Source: Oasisia sp. SBJ-2009 (taxonomy: Eukaryota; Annelida; Polychaeta; Sabellida; Siboglinidae). Taken from it: 64,000 nucleotides of DNA. A program made the position numbers and the translations under genes. The DNA lies in contig OZ024865.1 of NCBI GenBank assembly GCA_964017155.1, positions 42,203,120 through 42,267,119 on the forward strand, read 5' to 3'. Shown here in pieces: positions 35,665 through 47,389 of the stretch. Position 1 is the stretch's first letter, and the number at the start of each line of letters is the position of its first letter. The notes beneath the pieces were generated by a model. That model saw only the letters and a list, made by a program, of their open reading frames with translations, made no database searches and was not told the DNA's origin.

Positions 35665-36840
35665 GTAAGCGTTTCGTTTCTCTTCACGGCAATCGTGTAT
35701 AGTAGGAGTAGGTAATGTAGATGGCCAACGCCGCTATAGCTACAGTGTCATTACTAACTGACAACCCTTCTCCATACTGTAGACGCTACATGGAAGTTGA
35801 CAGTTGTCACGCTAAAATATTAGCATTGGAAAAGTGCGCATATGTGTATTTTATTTATGGTATGCCACATCGCATCTTTAAAATTACTTGTTATAAATGC
35901 TGTAAACGTGTGTTGCATAATAACACATATTATTTCCCCGGACTCTGTATTATTTGTCAATCATCTACTAGATGGTGGGGCCAGTTTCCAACTGCCAGTT
36001 GTGCTTTAATCGTTGGCTGATTTATTAGGTACTCCTGCTCCTACACGGTGAAATTGTCAATACACAAGTCAGACAATTTTGCTTTCATTTATTAAAAACT
36101 ATGTAAATGGTGATTACAATTACGGCTAAACAGTATTTCACCGTCCTATAGCGGAATAGAAACAAGACATTACCAAAAGTTCGTTTTCGATGTATACAAA
36201 AAAATTAAGTATGTATGAAACCTTTGACAAAATTCAAAAAATAAATAACAATACCCTTGTAGTGTTCACATACTAATGCTTATTTATGGACTACACATCG
36301 TTTTTTCTGGCGTTAAATACATACTGTATGTTTGTAATTTATGAGTCTCTTTGTGTGGATTATGTCATAAGGGCTGCAGCCGATACAATTACTTTGAAAA
36401 CGAGCCGAAAACGGCGGCGATCTCAAAGCTAAGACAGGTCTCCGCGAAACACCTGGCTTCAATTAAAAACAAATTGATATGTGTGGAATCTTTAGATAAA
36501 TCTACGTTCTCTATGATGACCAGTATTTGTAGTATATCGGAATATCTCACAATAATTAATTTTGACGGTCGTTTCGACCAAACAGTTAACTTTGTAAACA
36601 TGCTCTGAGTGCAAAGAAAGAGTGCGTTTGATGCCATTTGCTATTTTCATCAAGTTTCACAGTTCGACTTTGACAATTATCATTGATAGCTGGTGTTCGG
36701 AGACTCTGGCTCTAGTTTGTTGGTAGTGGTTGGTTGTGTCTGGGGACACATTTCCCGTAGTATTTGAGATATGGAGACCCACCATGGCCCAGGCTGTGAC
36801 TTGCTGAGCTACCTTTGTTGGCAGAGATGACTGCGGTATC
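35665..36840. other. Receptor intron before the transmembrane exon, 5' part
   Basis: ORFs at 35721-36020 and 36351-36608 have no recognised domain or splice context. No repeat recognised before the (TA)n tract. Confidence 0.45.
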
Positions 36841-36845
36841 CGCGG

Positions 36846-37100
<255 letters not shown>

Positions 37101-37111
37101 CCAATTGGTAG

Positions 37112-37219
37112 GTGGACTGGGAACTGGCGCCATCGTAGGCATCGCTCTAGGAGCCGTTTTCATCCTTGTCCCCATCTGCCTTATGAAAATGTTCGTCTTA
37201 CACAAACGTAAGAGAAAAG
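37112..37219 (+). CDS. Ig receptor, transmembrane exon
   Basis: Acceptor ccaattggtag|, donor aaaag|gtaagg, phase 1-1, 36 codons. A Gly/Ala-rich hydrophobic helix ([16 protein letters not shown]) of about 22 residues is followed by a basic stop-transfer cluster (H-K-R-K-R-K). This fixes the orientation: Ig domains outside, C-terminus in the cytoplasm. Confidence 0.85.
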
Positions 37220-38137
37220 GTAAGGATCTTTGTTCTGTTGTCGTAGCAGTAAAACAGTTGGTGTCACTAGGATGAGTTGGTAGTTTGCTGTAATGTTTTA
37301 CTCTTTAGAATCTCTACAATCTACAATCTAGTCTTATGCGATGATTTCATTTTAGATTACTTCACAAGGAATAGTGATATTTGTCGTGTGTTGGGTAGCG
37401 AAGTCTAAAATCAGAAAGAACTCCACAGTGTGGCGTATGTTTCATTAGATCTATTCACATAACCTACATTTGCTCCTTGTCACTTTCTCATAGTTCACTT
37501 CTGTGTCTTATTCGTTCAGTTTGCTCTAAATGTTTACATTCCCTTCTCGGTCTGTCTGCCCCAGTCTAATGATGTCTCCCTTATTGTCTCCCTGCTATCT
37601 CTTTATTCACCAATCCTTCTGTCCCTCCGTCTCAACTTCTTTCCCTCCCTAACAACCTCCTTTATATGGTAACAATGTATGCATGTAACTAATAGGGACA
37701 GGCTGTTCTTTGTGTGGTGCGCAACGTAACTATTTATTATTAAAATGGGTTTACGAGACTACGCGACCCGCGCATGCGCGCTAGATCCCGCTATATAAGC
37801 AATAGCTGGGGCGGGTTCGACCTCATTAATAAAAACAATATTCGAGCGTGAACATGCATAATTTTGTTTTCCGAATTTTCGTTTTTATATTGTCCAAATA
37901 ATGTTTTACGTATTGGTTATTTACTGGTATTAGATGATAGAGTTTAGGTTTTAATTTCTAGTTACTTGATGATCGAATTTCGTTGGACCACAAGGAAGCA
38001 AAGCGTCGCCATTTTGTTTCCACTGCGATCTTCCTTCTCTTACCCTCCGAGGTTTGTGAAAGATAAACAATATGACACGGAGCCGGGACTTGGTGCGGAC
38101 CATTGTACATTCATACGTTGCTTGGCTCGAGCGGTTT
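37220..38137. other. Receptor intron; possible LTR-like promoter block at 37730-38100
   Basis: No exon recognised. The interval 37760-37845 holds a GC-rich segment, ctatataag and an aataaa within 60 bp, a layout typical of an LTR. I could not find matching target-site duplications, so no LTR is called. Confidence 0.35.
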
Positions 38138-38403
38138 GTTGCTAATAATAATAATAATAATAATTAATAATAATTATAATTTGTGTTTATAAAGCGCCGT
38201 AGGCCTATATCCAGAAAACATTCTGCTCAGAGGCGTGTACATAAAACATTTGTAACATATAAATGTATAAAATATGATTAATCAATTAAAAAGTCAAGTT
38301 GTTTAAATGATAATAAATAATTAATTAAATGTAGATTCTAAAACTCATAGTGTATAAGCTAAACCTATCAGCAATAAATAAATATAAAAAATAAATAAGT
38401 AAT

Positions 38404-38445
<42 letters not shown>

Positions 38446-38690
38446 ATTTATTAATAAGATATTAAAACAATAAACTAAAATAGTTTGGGAAACTATAATT
38501 ACGGTTAAAATAAATTCATTGTGAAAAAAAAACCTACAAGTAATTTATAAATGCTGCTTTAAAAAGATGTGTCTTTAAATTCGACTTAAAAAGTTCTAAT
38601 GAGTCTATATGACGCAGACTGTCTGGCAGGTTGTTCCACAGGCGCGGCGCCGTCACACAAAAGCTCCTGCGCAGGTTAGATTTTCTGGTT
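38138..38690 (-). pseudogene. CR1/L2-like LINE 3' end
   Basis: An (aat)n tract at 38145-38165 and a ttataaagcgcc signature mark the 3' end. On the minus strand 38690-38560 reads the C-terminal pattern of CR1/L2 proteins (rightmost part R-S-F-C, then W-N-N-L-P-D, then F-K-S). A (TA)n microsatellite lies at 38408-38442. It sits within a receptor intron. Confidence 0.65.
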
Positions 38691-39090
38691 CATTGTTAGA
38701 ATGTCTGGATTGCCAGATCGCTTTCCACGGATATCGTGGAGGGACTGTTGTTTTCGTCGCAAGTAGTGGCGAGAGTAAGTTGGCCGACGGGGTATCTAGT
38801 ATTTGTATTCGTAGTGTAGGTGGCACTGATTTGGAGCTCCGCAGACGTTGCTTACAGGTAGATCTAAGCGAATGAATAATGACTGCGCCCAGGAATTGGT
38901 TAACATGGGCGTTAAGAGGGTAGTCGTGTGCCAGGTGGGGCGAAGGCAGAGTTGGCGGCGTATAATGTACGAGGATGGTTCGGCCAGTGTGACTGAAATC
39001 ACCGACATTTTGAAGACCAACCAGCAGTGTCTGGACCAGGTAACGCGGCAGCCGAGCCTGTAGTAGCTGCTACTCGTTTCGCTACGGCAG

Positions 39091-39443
39091 TATTCGCTTA
39101 ACCGACTGTCTCTCGGCTGCTTAACTTCGCCGAGAAGACAGTCTGGTGACATTAACGGCGTTTGCCGTAATCGTGCCGTAATTCCTATTTTATAAGCAAC
39201 AAAATATTTTTATTTGTTATTTTTTTTAAATATAAGTTTCTTTTTATAATACAACATTTTCTGATGAAAAGGTATCCTTATTGAATGTGTTATTTCAAAT
39301 TCTGCCTGAGAACCAATCAGCATCTGTACCCTAATCTAGGGTAAGGCCGCCCTGGCGGTTACATGGGCAGCCCAGTAAACCCAGGCGGAGTTGAGGGGCT
39401 GAAAAGAGCTGCCACCCTACGGATTCTGGGTAACAGAGCCTAT
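39091..39443 (+). mobile_element. 353-bp non-autonomous element with 8-bp target duplication
   Basis: The flanks are exact TACGGCAG direct repeats (39083-39090 and 39444-39451). Removing it restores the sequence found upstream of cytoplasmic exon C (about 43110-43128). The ends are tattcgcttaacc and gtaacagagcctat. A related, longer copy lies on the opposite strand at 59762-60355. No long terminal inverted repeat was seen, so the superfamily is uncertain. An 8-bp duplication fits hAT-like transposition. Confidence 0.7.
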
Positions 39444-39584
39444 TACGGCAGCTAGCTGTATCGTTGACAGCGCGCCGGCAATGATAGACTAATGTTGAAC
39501 GTCGCCTCGACGCTACCGAACAATTGCGTCGCGAGATGCCTGAGATGATAAATCTCAAACAAACTGTTGTTCTTATTGTTGTAG

Positions 39585-39743
39585 TTGCCACGACGATGCC
39601 GTCAGGTAGACAGAACGCTCCAGTGACATCGACAGACCGTCATCACAGACGACACAAGGAAGAATCAACTACACATGCTACAGTTGCTCTCCCATTGGCA
39701 CCAGTGCATGGCCGGGCGAAGCCGACCGATCGCTCTAAGCCAG
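39585..39743 (+). CDS. Ig receptor, cytoplasmic exon A
   Basis: Acceptor cttattgttgtag|, donor gccag|gtattg, phase 1-1, 53 codons. Hydrophilic, rich in Thr, Arg, His and Pro; starts V-A-T-T-M-P-S and ends D-R-S-K-P. It is homologous to exons B and C, including the upstream intron. No tyrosine, so no ITIM/ITAM. Its place in the mRNA rests on phase and homology. Confidence 0.65.
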
Positions 39744-39827
39744 GTATTGTAGATATGATAAGGGCCTTGTCTGGGGATTCGCAGGTATAGGGTAACCATT
39801 CGTGTGTTTCCAACTGTAACCTTACAT

Positions 39828-40224
39828 CAGGGCTGCCTACCATTACGGATTTTCCGTAATCATTACGGAATTTGACCTCAGAAATTACGGAAATAAGCAT
39901 AGCAGACTTCAGACTAGTATACACATCAAAGAACTGCGACACTTAAATGAATGTCCTGACAAGTTCATACCCAGTGGTCTGCCTAAGAAAATGTAATAAT
40001 TCACTAGCTGCAATTTATCAGTAAACGAAGCCAGTGGCTGCTGTGGTAGTTGGGCAGGGGGCAAACCCAGAGTAGAGGGAAAGAAACAATTCATCAATGT
40101 TGTAATAACGTGTTATTTATTTACAGCCAGGGAATGGGCAGACTGTCACTGGGAAAGGTTTGATTAATTATTGTAGGGCGGAGTGGATAAGAGGGGGTGG
40201 GACTGTCTGTATTAGTAGTAGTAG

Positions 40225-40285
<61 letters not shown>

Positions 40286-41465
40286 GGATTTGATGACTTC
40301 ATGAGTCAAAGGTCCTATGTTAAAGCAGCTCTGTTTTTCAAATGTTTTCCTGAAAAGACTAGAATAAGGGTCAACATTAACTGGTCTGGGGTCAATTTCA
40401 TTCTTTCAATTCCAATTCATTGCAATTCCTTTATTCAATTTCAGTTCAATTTCTTTCAATTCAATTTTTGTCTATTCCACCTATAATCATTTAATTCCCA
40501 TTCCTGCTCTAATTCACGTAACAAAAAAGTTAGTATAAAAATATAATTATATATCTTTATAACATTTATATGGTTGTCACATTCTGGTTATAATCTACAA
40601 ATGTTGTCAGTCTTCACTAGGCTTATGTTTGCTCTGGTAATCTTTGAACTTGAACTGGTTACATTTTGGACTGTTAGGAGATATCCTGGCTTCACTTCTG
40701 GTACCTGGGAAGTCCTAATAATTATTTGCTTAGCAAGTGACACTGGGAAAGTGTGATTGTTATCTGGGTAATTTCAATGGTTCTTTGAAGCATTCCCCAG
40801 CCAGCACTCATTCACAAGGCAGCAGAATAAGCCTGATTGACTTCCCATTCATCAGTTTCATCCACTAATTAATTGCTGGGCAGTGTTTGACCAGCAGGTT
40901 CATTGTCTAACTGTTCTTGGTCATTAAACACCATTGGCTGCACAGCAATACTCCAAACTGTCTGTAAAATATCAGATGCTCAATTCCTTTTTATTCAATT
41001 CCAAGTTCAAAATCTTTGAATTCCAATTCCGATTCAGTTCAAAATCTTTCAATCCCCATGTCAGCTCATTTTGTTCCAAATATTTCAATTCCCATTCCCG
41101 CTTCAATTCCGAAACTGAATTGGAATTGAATTGATCAATTCTTTTTTAATTGACTCCTGCCCTGAACATTATACAGACGGTAGCTAGACATGGGTATCAT
41201 TTCAAGGAACTCCCCCTTATACATATTATGTCTAGTTTTTTTTTCGCAGCATGCTTGGTTAATTATCGAGTATATTTCTGTATAATAAGGACAATGTTCA
41301 TGGTAATTTAGCCACAAGTCATGTCTTCTAACTCAAAAGGACCCCTCAATGACCTAGTTTTGCTCTAATGTAATTTAAGGGTAGTGTCCCCCCCCCCTCT
41401 GCCAACCCGACACCTCCACCCCCATGACCATTACGGAAAAATATTTTGTCAAGTAGGCAGCCCTG
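39828..41465. mobile_element. 1.64-kb hAT-like non-autonomous transposon
   Basis: Terminal inverted repeats of at least 13 bp, CAGGGCTGCCTAC at the left and its reverse complement at the right end, flanked by exact 8-bp target-site duplications CCTTACAT (39820-39827 and 41466-41473). CAGGG...CCCTG ends with 8-bp duplications are the hAT hallmark. The interior has no transposase ORF. It holds a CAG repeat and many caattc/ttcaat motifs. It is inserted between cytoplasmic exons A and B. Confidence 0.85.
40213..40284. repeat. (AGC)n trinucleotide repeat inside the hAT-like element
   Basis: About 24 AGT/AGC triplets with one AAC interruption. The poly-Ser and poly-Ala ORFs over it are by-products. 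Confidence 0.95.
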
Positions 41466-41619
41466 CCTTACATTCGCTGGTGTCAGTTGTCCTACACCAG
41501 CTGCTTCGTTAACAGCGCGCCGATAATGATAGGCTGATGTCGAACGTCGCCTCGACGTTACCGAACAATTGCGTCGTGAGATGACAACTCTCTTACAAAC
41601 TCTTCTTCCTTGTTTGTAG

Positions 41620-41790
41620 CGGCCGAGACGATGCCGTCGACTAGACGGAAGGAATCATTGACATCGATAGACCAACAGGCGGCCAGACGTCGCAAACGAC
41701 AGGAGAAGGAATCAACTGCACATGCTACAGTTCCTCCCCCATCGATATCAGTGGATGACCTGACGAAGCCGATCGACAGCTCTATGACAG
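41620..41790 (+). CDS. Ig receptor, cytoplasmic exon B
   Basis: Acceptor ccttgtttgtag|, donor gacag|gtattg, phase 1-1, 57 codons. Begins A-E-T-M-P-S-T-R, with a basic cluster (R-R-R-K-R-Q-E-K-E) and P-P-P-S-I-S-V. About two thirds identical by eye to exon C. No Tyr. Confidence 0.65.
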
Positions 41791-43248
41791 GTATTGTAGA
41801 TGTGACAAGGGTCTTGTCTGGGGATTCACAGGTACAGGGTAGCCATTTTTGTGTTTCCAACAGTAGCCTTACATGCGCAGGAGTCAGAGAAAATGAGAGA
41901 TCTAGGCAGATGAATATGTGGATTTGTATGTATTGTTGCCAGAGACCAGCAAGACTATATTCTTACTATGAGACAGCGAACGATGATAACCCAACAGTGT
42001 GTATCGCCCCCAAGACGAAAACGTCCATCCGTTCTTTCAGCCAGTTATCTCGAGCATTTCAGACCCAGTGCAGTGCATCAGCCATTTTCCTGGGAGACAC
42101 CACAGACGGGACCTTCATTTCTTAACAGGGATCCCTGCCCGTTCAGACATATCTGTAGGTGCCGTGGTGTGTTCACACTGGATTCTGGTGTATGCAATAC
42201 TATGCACCATCATTAGGGAATAATATATCAGTTGACCAGATATGAATGCCTCAATGAGAGACTTCACATAAGTCGGTTATCAGGTCATATTTGCTAAATA
42301 TCCATCGTCACGATGTACACATGATCAACCGTTTCATCTGTTTTTTAGTAAATATGTCATATTGTCATCATGTCATATTGTCTGCAAGAATGTTTCTAAC
42401 ACGGTTGAAATATAAACGAGGGAAATGTCGTGCGATAATAGCTGGGAACTCGTCGAAAGGTATATGAATGGGCGATAAATGCAGGACGCTTCGCTATGTG
42501 CTATGTTTGACGTAGTGAATGCTGATTTAATTTATCTGATAGTGTAATGTTTTATACAGCTTTTAAGCTGCTTGGTTACACCAGCTATTCCAAGTTCAAG
42601 TGTGGATATTTACGAGAAGGCGGGCGACCAAGAGGTAATTGCCTGTCAGCTTTAACTGATGATAGTGATACAGTTGAATGACACGTGACAACTCTAGTCT
42701 TCAGTTCGGAATTATCATGAGGGTAACAGGAGCCTCTCTGTATGATGCAATTGGCACGTTTTATTTAGCATAGTTGTTTTACCAGTGTGGAACGCCATTG
42801 CTAAAAACGTAAATAAATATGTCTAGACTACTTTATTATTCTTTTGATGACCTGACGGTTATAATAGGATATCCAACTTTAGACACAGTGATGTGCAATA
42901 GGATGACTTCAACATGATATCACCTGACAGGCTGACACAGAGACGTATTAAGACGGGTTCCAATGTCAGTACCAATGCAATGGACAGCTATTTGTCTTTG
43001 GTGATCTTGACAACTACGTCATTCTCTGCACAGTATATATTTGTTATGATTAAATGCATCCTTTCCAGTCAAAGCGGCAGCCGAACATGTAGCAGCTGCT
43101 ATTCTTTCCCCTACGGCAGCTGCATCGTTGACAACTCGCCGGCAATGATAGACTGATGTCGAACGTCGCCTCGACACTACCGAACAATTGCGTCGCGAGA
43201 TGCGTGAGATGACAACTCTCTTACAAACTCTTGTTCCTTGTGTTGTAG
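41791..43248. other. Receptor intron between cytoplasmic exons B and C
   Basis: An open stretch at 41935-42125 contains S-Y-Y-E-T-A-N-D-D, which looks coding-like, and a possible acceptor (tattgttgccag). Its frame does not fit the phase-1 exon series and no matching donor was found, so it is not called as an exon. The part from about 43070 matches the DNA upstream of exon A. Confidence 0.4.
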
Positions 43249-43419
43249 CGGCCGAGACGATGCCGTCGAGTAGACAGAAGGAATCATTGGCATCGATAGA
43301 CCAACAGGGGCCCAGACGTCGCAAAGGACAGGAGGAAGAACCAACTGCACAAGCTACAGTTCCTCCCCCAACGATATCAGTGCATGGCCGGATAATACCG
43401 CCCGACCTCTATAAGCCAG
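43249..43419 (+). CDS. Ig receptor, cytoplasmic exon C
   Basis: Acceptor ccttgtgttgtag|, donor gccag|gtattg, phase 1-1, 57 codons. Begins A-E-T-M-P-S-S-R, basic R-R-R-K-G-Q, P-P-P-T-I-S-V, and ends P-P-D-L-Y-K-P; the tyrosine is unique to C. Paralogue of A and B, so the three are tandem exon duplicates that can be included or skipped without changing frame. Confidence 0.65.
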
Positions 43420-43489
43420 GTATTGTCAACGTGATAAGGGTATTGTCTAGCGATTCATAGACGGCTGGGAAATATCAGATTTCATCTTA

Positions 43490-43617
43490 CACCACACCAC
43501 ACCACACCACACCACACCACACCACACCACACCACACCACACCACACCACACCACACCACACCACACCACACCACACCACACCCACCCACCCACCCACCC
43601 ACCCACCCACGCACGCA

Positions 43618-43684
<67 letters not shown>
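43490..43684. repeat. Compound satellite: (ACACC)n, (ACCC)n, (ACGC)n, (AC)n
   Basis: Four abutting blocks each change by one step: about 17 ACACC pentamers, then ACCC tetramers, ACGC tetramers and finally AC dinucleotides. It lies in the last receptor intron, 150 bp before the terminal exon. Confidence 0.95.
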
Positions 43685-43688
<4 letters not shown>

Positions 43689-43833
43689 TCAGCCACAAAG
43701 GATGCCTGTCTCATGCCCCTGGCCAGAAGTGTTCAATTGCAAACACCAGTGAAATTATGTAATTATGTTAGAAGGGCCGTGGATCTACAGTACATTGGTT
43801 GTTTTCCACTGAATAGTGAAATCGTTGTTTCAG

Positions 43834-43916
43834 CTATACCAGTCGCCGTAGACGGAGGCTTCAAGAGTTCAAAGCGGCATGGGCAGTCACACACGCCTAA
43901 GACGAAATCTGCTTGA
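43834..43916 (+). CDS. Ig receptor, terminal coding exon
   Basis: Acceptor atcgttgtttcag| in phase 1. Encodes I-P-V-A-V-D-G-G-F, then a basic Ser/His/Lys tail ending T-K-S-A and TGA at 43914-43916. An ATTAAA at 43953-43958 could serve as polyadenylation signal. The last 53 bases are duplicated at the window start, confirming that this is a transcribed-gene end repeated in a paralogue. A longer open frame runs back to 43685, but the internal acceptor is better. Confidence 0.65.
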
Positions 43917-46900
43917 TCAAGGGACAATGTTTAGAGTTATTTTTCCGTGTTAATTAAACAAAATACGTTGATTTTGTAGGGATGACATTTTGAAGTGAAT
44001 ATTTTACAGCGAATGCCAATTATTTAGATGTTTAGTAAGCTGCTTGTTATATATATTCGTAGCATTTACTTTAGCCAATGCAATATATGCCCGCTAACAA
44101 ATAACGTACTTGTATTTCCTGTCGAACAAATGGCTATTATTTGTTGGATATCATCAAAATATAAACACATTTACACGCGGTCCTGTTTGCTCGATGGGAG
44201 CATAGGCCATCAACCAAGGAACGCAACTGTTTTCTGTCCGTGGCCATCCTCTCCATCTCTCTTTTGGTGTAACCCATCTCTTTTGTTTCCCTTTCTGTAT
44301 CTCTTTACCAGGTGTTTCGTGGCCCACCTCTTTGCCTTTTCCCTTTGGGGTTCCATGTGATGGATTGACGGATGATGGTTTCTGGAGGTTTCCTGAGTGT
44401 GTGTCCTATCCACCTCCATTTTCTCTTCTTTATTTCATTTTCCAGAATGTCCTTGTCTGTCCACTTCAGGTGTAAGATTCTGCGCAGGTATTCAGAGGCA
44501 CTCCGTTCAATGTAATGGGGTTGGTGTTCTTTATATTGGCTTTCATAATCTTTGTCTTGCTTTTGTTGATGTTGAGTCCTAGCTGTGTTGACACTGTGTT
44601 TAGCAGCTCTGTTTTTCCTGCATCTGTTCATGGCTGTGTGAGAGGACAGCGAGGTGTTCCGCAAAGTCCAGGCCCTCAAACTGGCTCCAAGTTGTCCACT
44701 GGATCCCATTTCTTCTATTTTTGTAGTCTATTTCATGATCCAGTCTGTGGTGGGCAGGAAAAAGAATGGTTGCCTCACTCTTGTCTTCACCATGAAGGAT
44801 TCTGTAAGTTGCCCTGCCTGAATGACCCTTCATGTCATATCTTCGTAAGTATTTCTTAATATAAGAGATATAAGTTTATCCCGTAGTGCTGTAGGAGCTT
44901 ACACAGCGTATCTCTGTCGAGGCTATCAAATGCCTTCTCGTAATCTACAAGGTTTAGGCACAGCGATGAGTCCCATTCCATGGATTGTTCAACAATGATT
45001 CGCAGTATTGCTATTTGGTCGGTGCATGATATGTCTTTACGGACGCCAACTTGGTGGTCTCTGAGCTTAGCATCCACCCTTGTCTTCAGTCTGTCCAAGA
45101 CGACTCTGTTGAGGACCTTTCCTGGTACTGATAGGAGCATTATCCCTCTGTAGTTCTGACACTCTTGCATATCTCCTTTCTTTGGGAGCTTCACGAGGTA
45201 CCCTTTTTTTACCATTCAGTAGGTACTTCGTCTTGTTCCCATATCTCCCCGAATAGATCATGCAGTACGTATCTCTGTGGAGGTCTCTATTTCAGCCTCG
45301 ATTGCCTCGGCAGGAACTTTGTTTGGGTCGGAAGCTTTCCCTTTTTCATGTGATGGATGGCTTTCTCAATATCTGCCTTACTTGGTCTTTCGCAGTTTAT
45401 CTGGAGTACTTCTTCAGCTGGTGCGATGTCTGGAGGATTCTGAGATGGTGGCCGGTTCAGCAGTTCTTCAACATGTCCCCTCCTGTTTGTCTCTGTATCC
45501 TCTTCAGGTGCTGTTGCTTTTGCTGCTCTCGTTCGGCAGTTGTTAATTGCATATTTCATTTCCTTCCTCACTTGCACTTTATTGAGTGTCTGCAGAAATC
45601 CAGTGTTTTTATTGGTATTTCTTCTTTCCCAGAACTTCGCAGCATGTGCTGGTTCACATCTCTTTGATCTGTTGCCATTGTATGCCTATGTCCCCGTTTC
45701 CTTCGTCGAGAAGATCTTGTAGGGATTCGTATTTGTTTCTCATTGTATGTCGGAAGGACTCTGTTGTCACCCTGTCCTTTAGGAAGTCCACGTTGTACTG
45801 TGTACTGGTGCTCCTCTTGACTTCTCTCTTCTTTAGATCCATCTTCATTCTGGCCAGCACTAAATGGTGGTTTGAGGCTACATATGCCCCTGTAGAGTCA
45901 CATCCTGCATTGATCTTCCGAACGTACGTTCTATGCAAATATGGTCGATTTGATTTTCTGTTCTGTGGTCCGGTGATACCCAGGTTGCCTTGTGAATCCT
46001 GCGATGCGGGAACACGCTGCCTCCGATGATCATGTTGTTAAATGCAAAAACGTCAGCCAACATCTCGCCATTTTCATTCATTCTGCCAAGTCCCTGTTTG
46101 CCCATGACTTCTTCGTACCCGCTGTTGTCTGATCCGATTTTGGCGTTCAAGTCTCCCACGAGTATTGTCGTTTGTGTGTGCGTAGCACTGAATGATGCTG
46201 AGCTTGAAGGTTTCTTTCTTTGTTTTGAAAGACGCATAGATGATCCTTCACAGCTAATGAGAGCTTTCTGTGCCTCATGTGACAACATGAGTGCCACGCC
46301 TTCTGTATGATGTGCATCTTCCTCTTCATGCTCCGAGTACATCATAATTTCTCCCGTATTCAGTCTGACTTGTCCCGATAGTTTCCATCTCGTTTCACCT
46401 GGCCCTAATACTGTGATGTTGTAGGTCCCTCGTTCCCTTGCTATTTGGGCTGCTTTGTTTACTCCATGTTCCATGTTCCGATTTGTTTTAGATATTTTTG
46501 GAAGACAAAACGGTTATCGGCGATGTAGCTTCCTTGCGGCTTTCACTGCATGGCGCCATACTCTCCCCAGGAGGCCGTCCCTCTCCCAAGTTCAATAGAG
46601 TTCCTTTGGTCGATGTTTCGTAACAATCTGTTTTTTACGGGAAAGGGTTGTTAGCCCTTTGCCCAACCCTCCTCATTTCTCACCGAGGCATGAGACCGTC
46701 CATGGCAGAGTTCGGTCCGTTGAATGGTAAATACAAACTTTGGAGTTCCCGTTACTATTATGTTGTGCATGGCGCTTGACATTATGGGCGCATAACCCCG
46801 ATAATACGTCACGAAAAAGTAACTGATGTAGAGACGTAAACGACTTATATCGTGCGAGCTACAGTCAAGGTCCGCCCGAAAGGGTTCATAAGACGTCATA

Positions 46901-47318
46901 ATTCGTATGTAGAATACGTCCATTCAAAAAGGCCTGAACTAAATTGGTGCTTTCTTTTATCATTATATAAATGGTGTATCTATGCGATGTTTAATCGGCT
47001 GAAGCAGTAAAATAAACGTTATTATATGTACGATATCGAACTTCACGTCGTCCAGAACTACGTCCAAACATTCCACGCTTACTGCGATTTACATTAGTAG
47101 TATTTACTTCTGCCAACTAATAATTAAGTGTTGTTCTCGTGTTTACAGAATTGTAGCAATAGTTGTGCGTTAAATGCGAATAAAGTGAATACATTTTGTT
47201 ATGTCGATGTGGAGTTGTTTCGTAATATTAGCGATGGCACACTCTCGTAAACTATGAAATTAGACGATAATGCAACCTTCCGTTGGTGGTGATTGGTGAA
47301 TATTGTAAAGGACATTTG
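43864..47318. repeat. Segmental duplication, copy B (partner 1-2955)
   Basis: Collinear with 1-2955 and retaining about 500 bp of LINE sequence deleted in copy A. Similarity ends near 47318. Confidence 0.85.
44200..46530 (-). pseudogene. Dead RTE-like LINE, copy B (more complete)
   Basis: Minus-strand order is: endonuclease frame 46474-45878 with V-G-D-L-N-A-K-I-G and N-Q-I-D-H-I-C-I motifs, linker 45577-45287, RT core 45215-44856 (R-G-I-M-L-L-S, Y-E-K-A-F-D-S), a frame at 44833-44600 where the catalytic F-A-D-D reads F-A-E-H, and the C-terminal tail 44709-44305. Several frameshifts. The same F-A-E-H change occurs in copy A, so the loss of RT activity predates the segmental duplication. Confidence 0.85.
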
Positions 47319-47389
47319 AAAAAATACTCAAAACTGTGATATACTATTGGAGAGGACGGTAGATTTAGAGGGAATGAAACGCGCGCGTG

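Noticed and set aside
36351..36608. 85-codon ORF in the intron before the TM exon
   Set aside because: No domain, splice context or paralogue found.
37671..38100. Possible solo LTR (TATA-like and AATAAA close together)
   Set aside because: No target-site duplication or second LTR could be identified.
40121..40486. Poly-Ala and poly-Ser ORFs
   Set aside because: Translations of the AGC repeat inside the hAT-like element.
41935..42125. Possible extra cytoplasmic exon with S-Y-Y-E-T-A-N-D-D
   Set aside because: The acceptor is plausible but the phase does not match the phase-1 exon series and no donor was found.
43482..43714. Cys/Val repeat ORFs on the minus strand
   Set aside because: Translations of the compound satellite.
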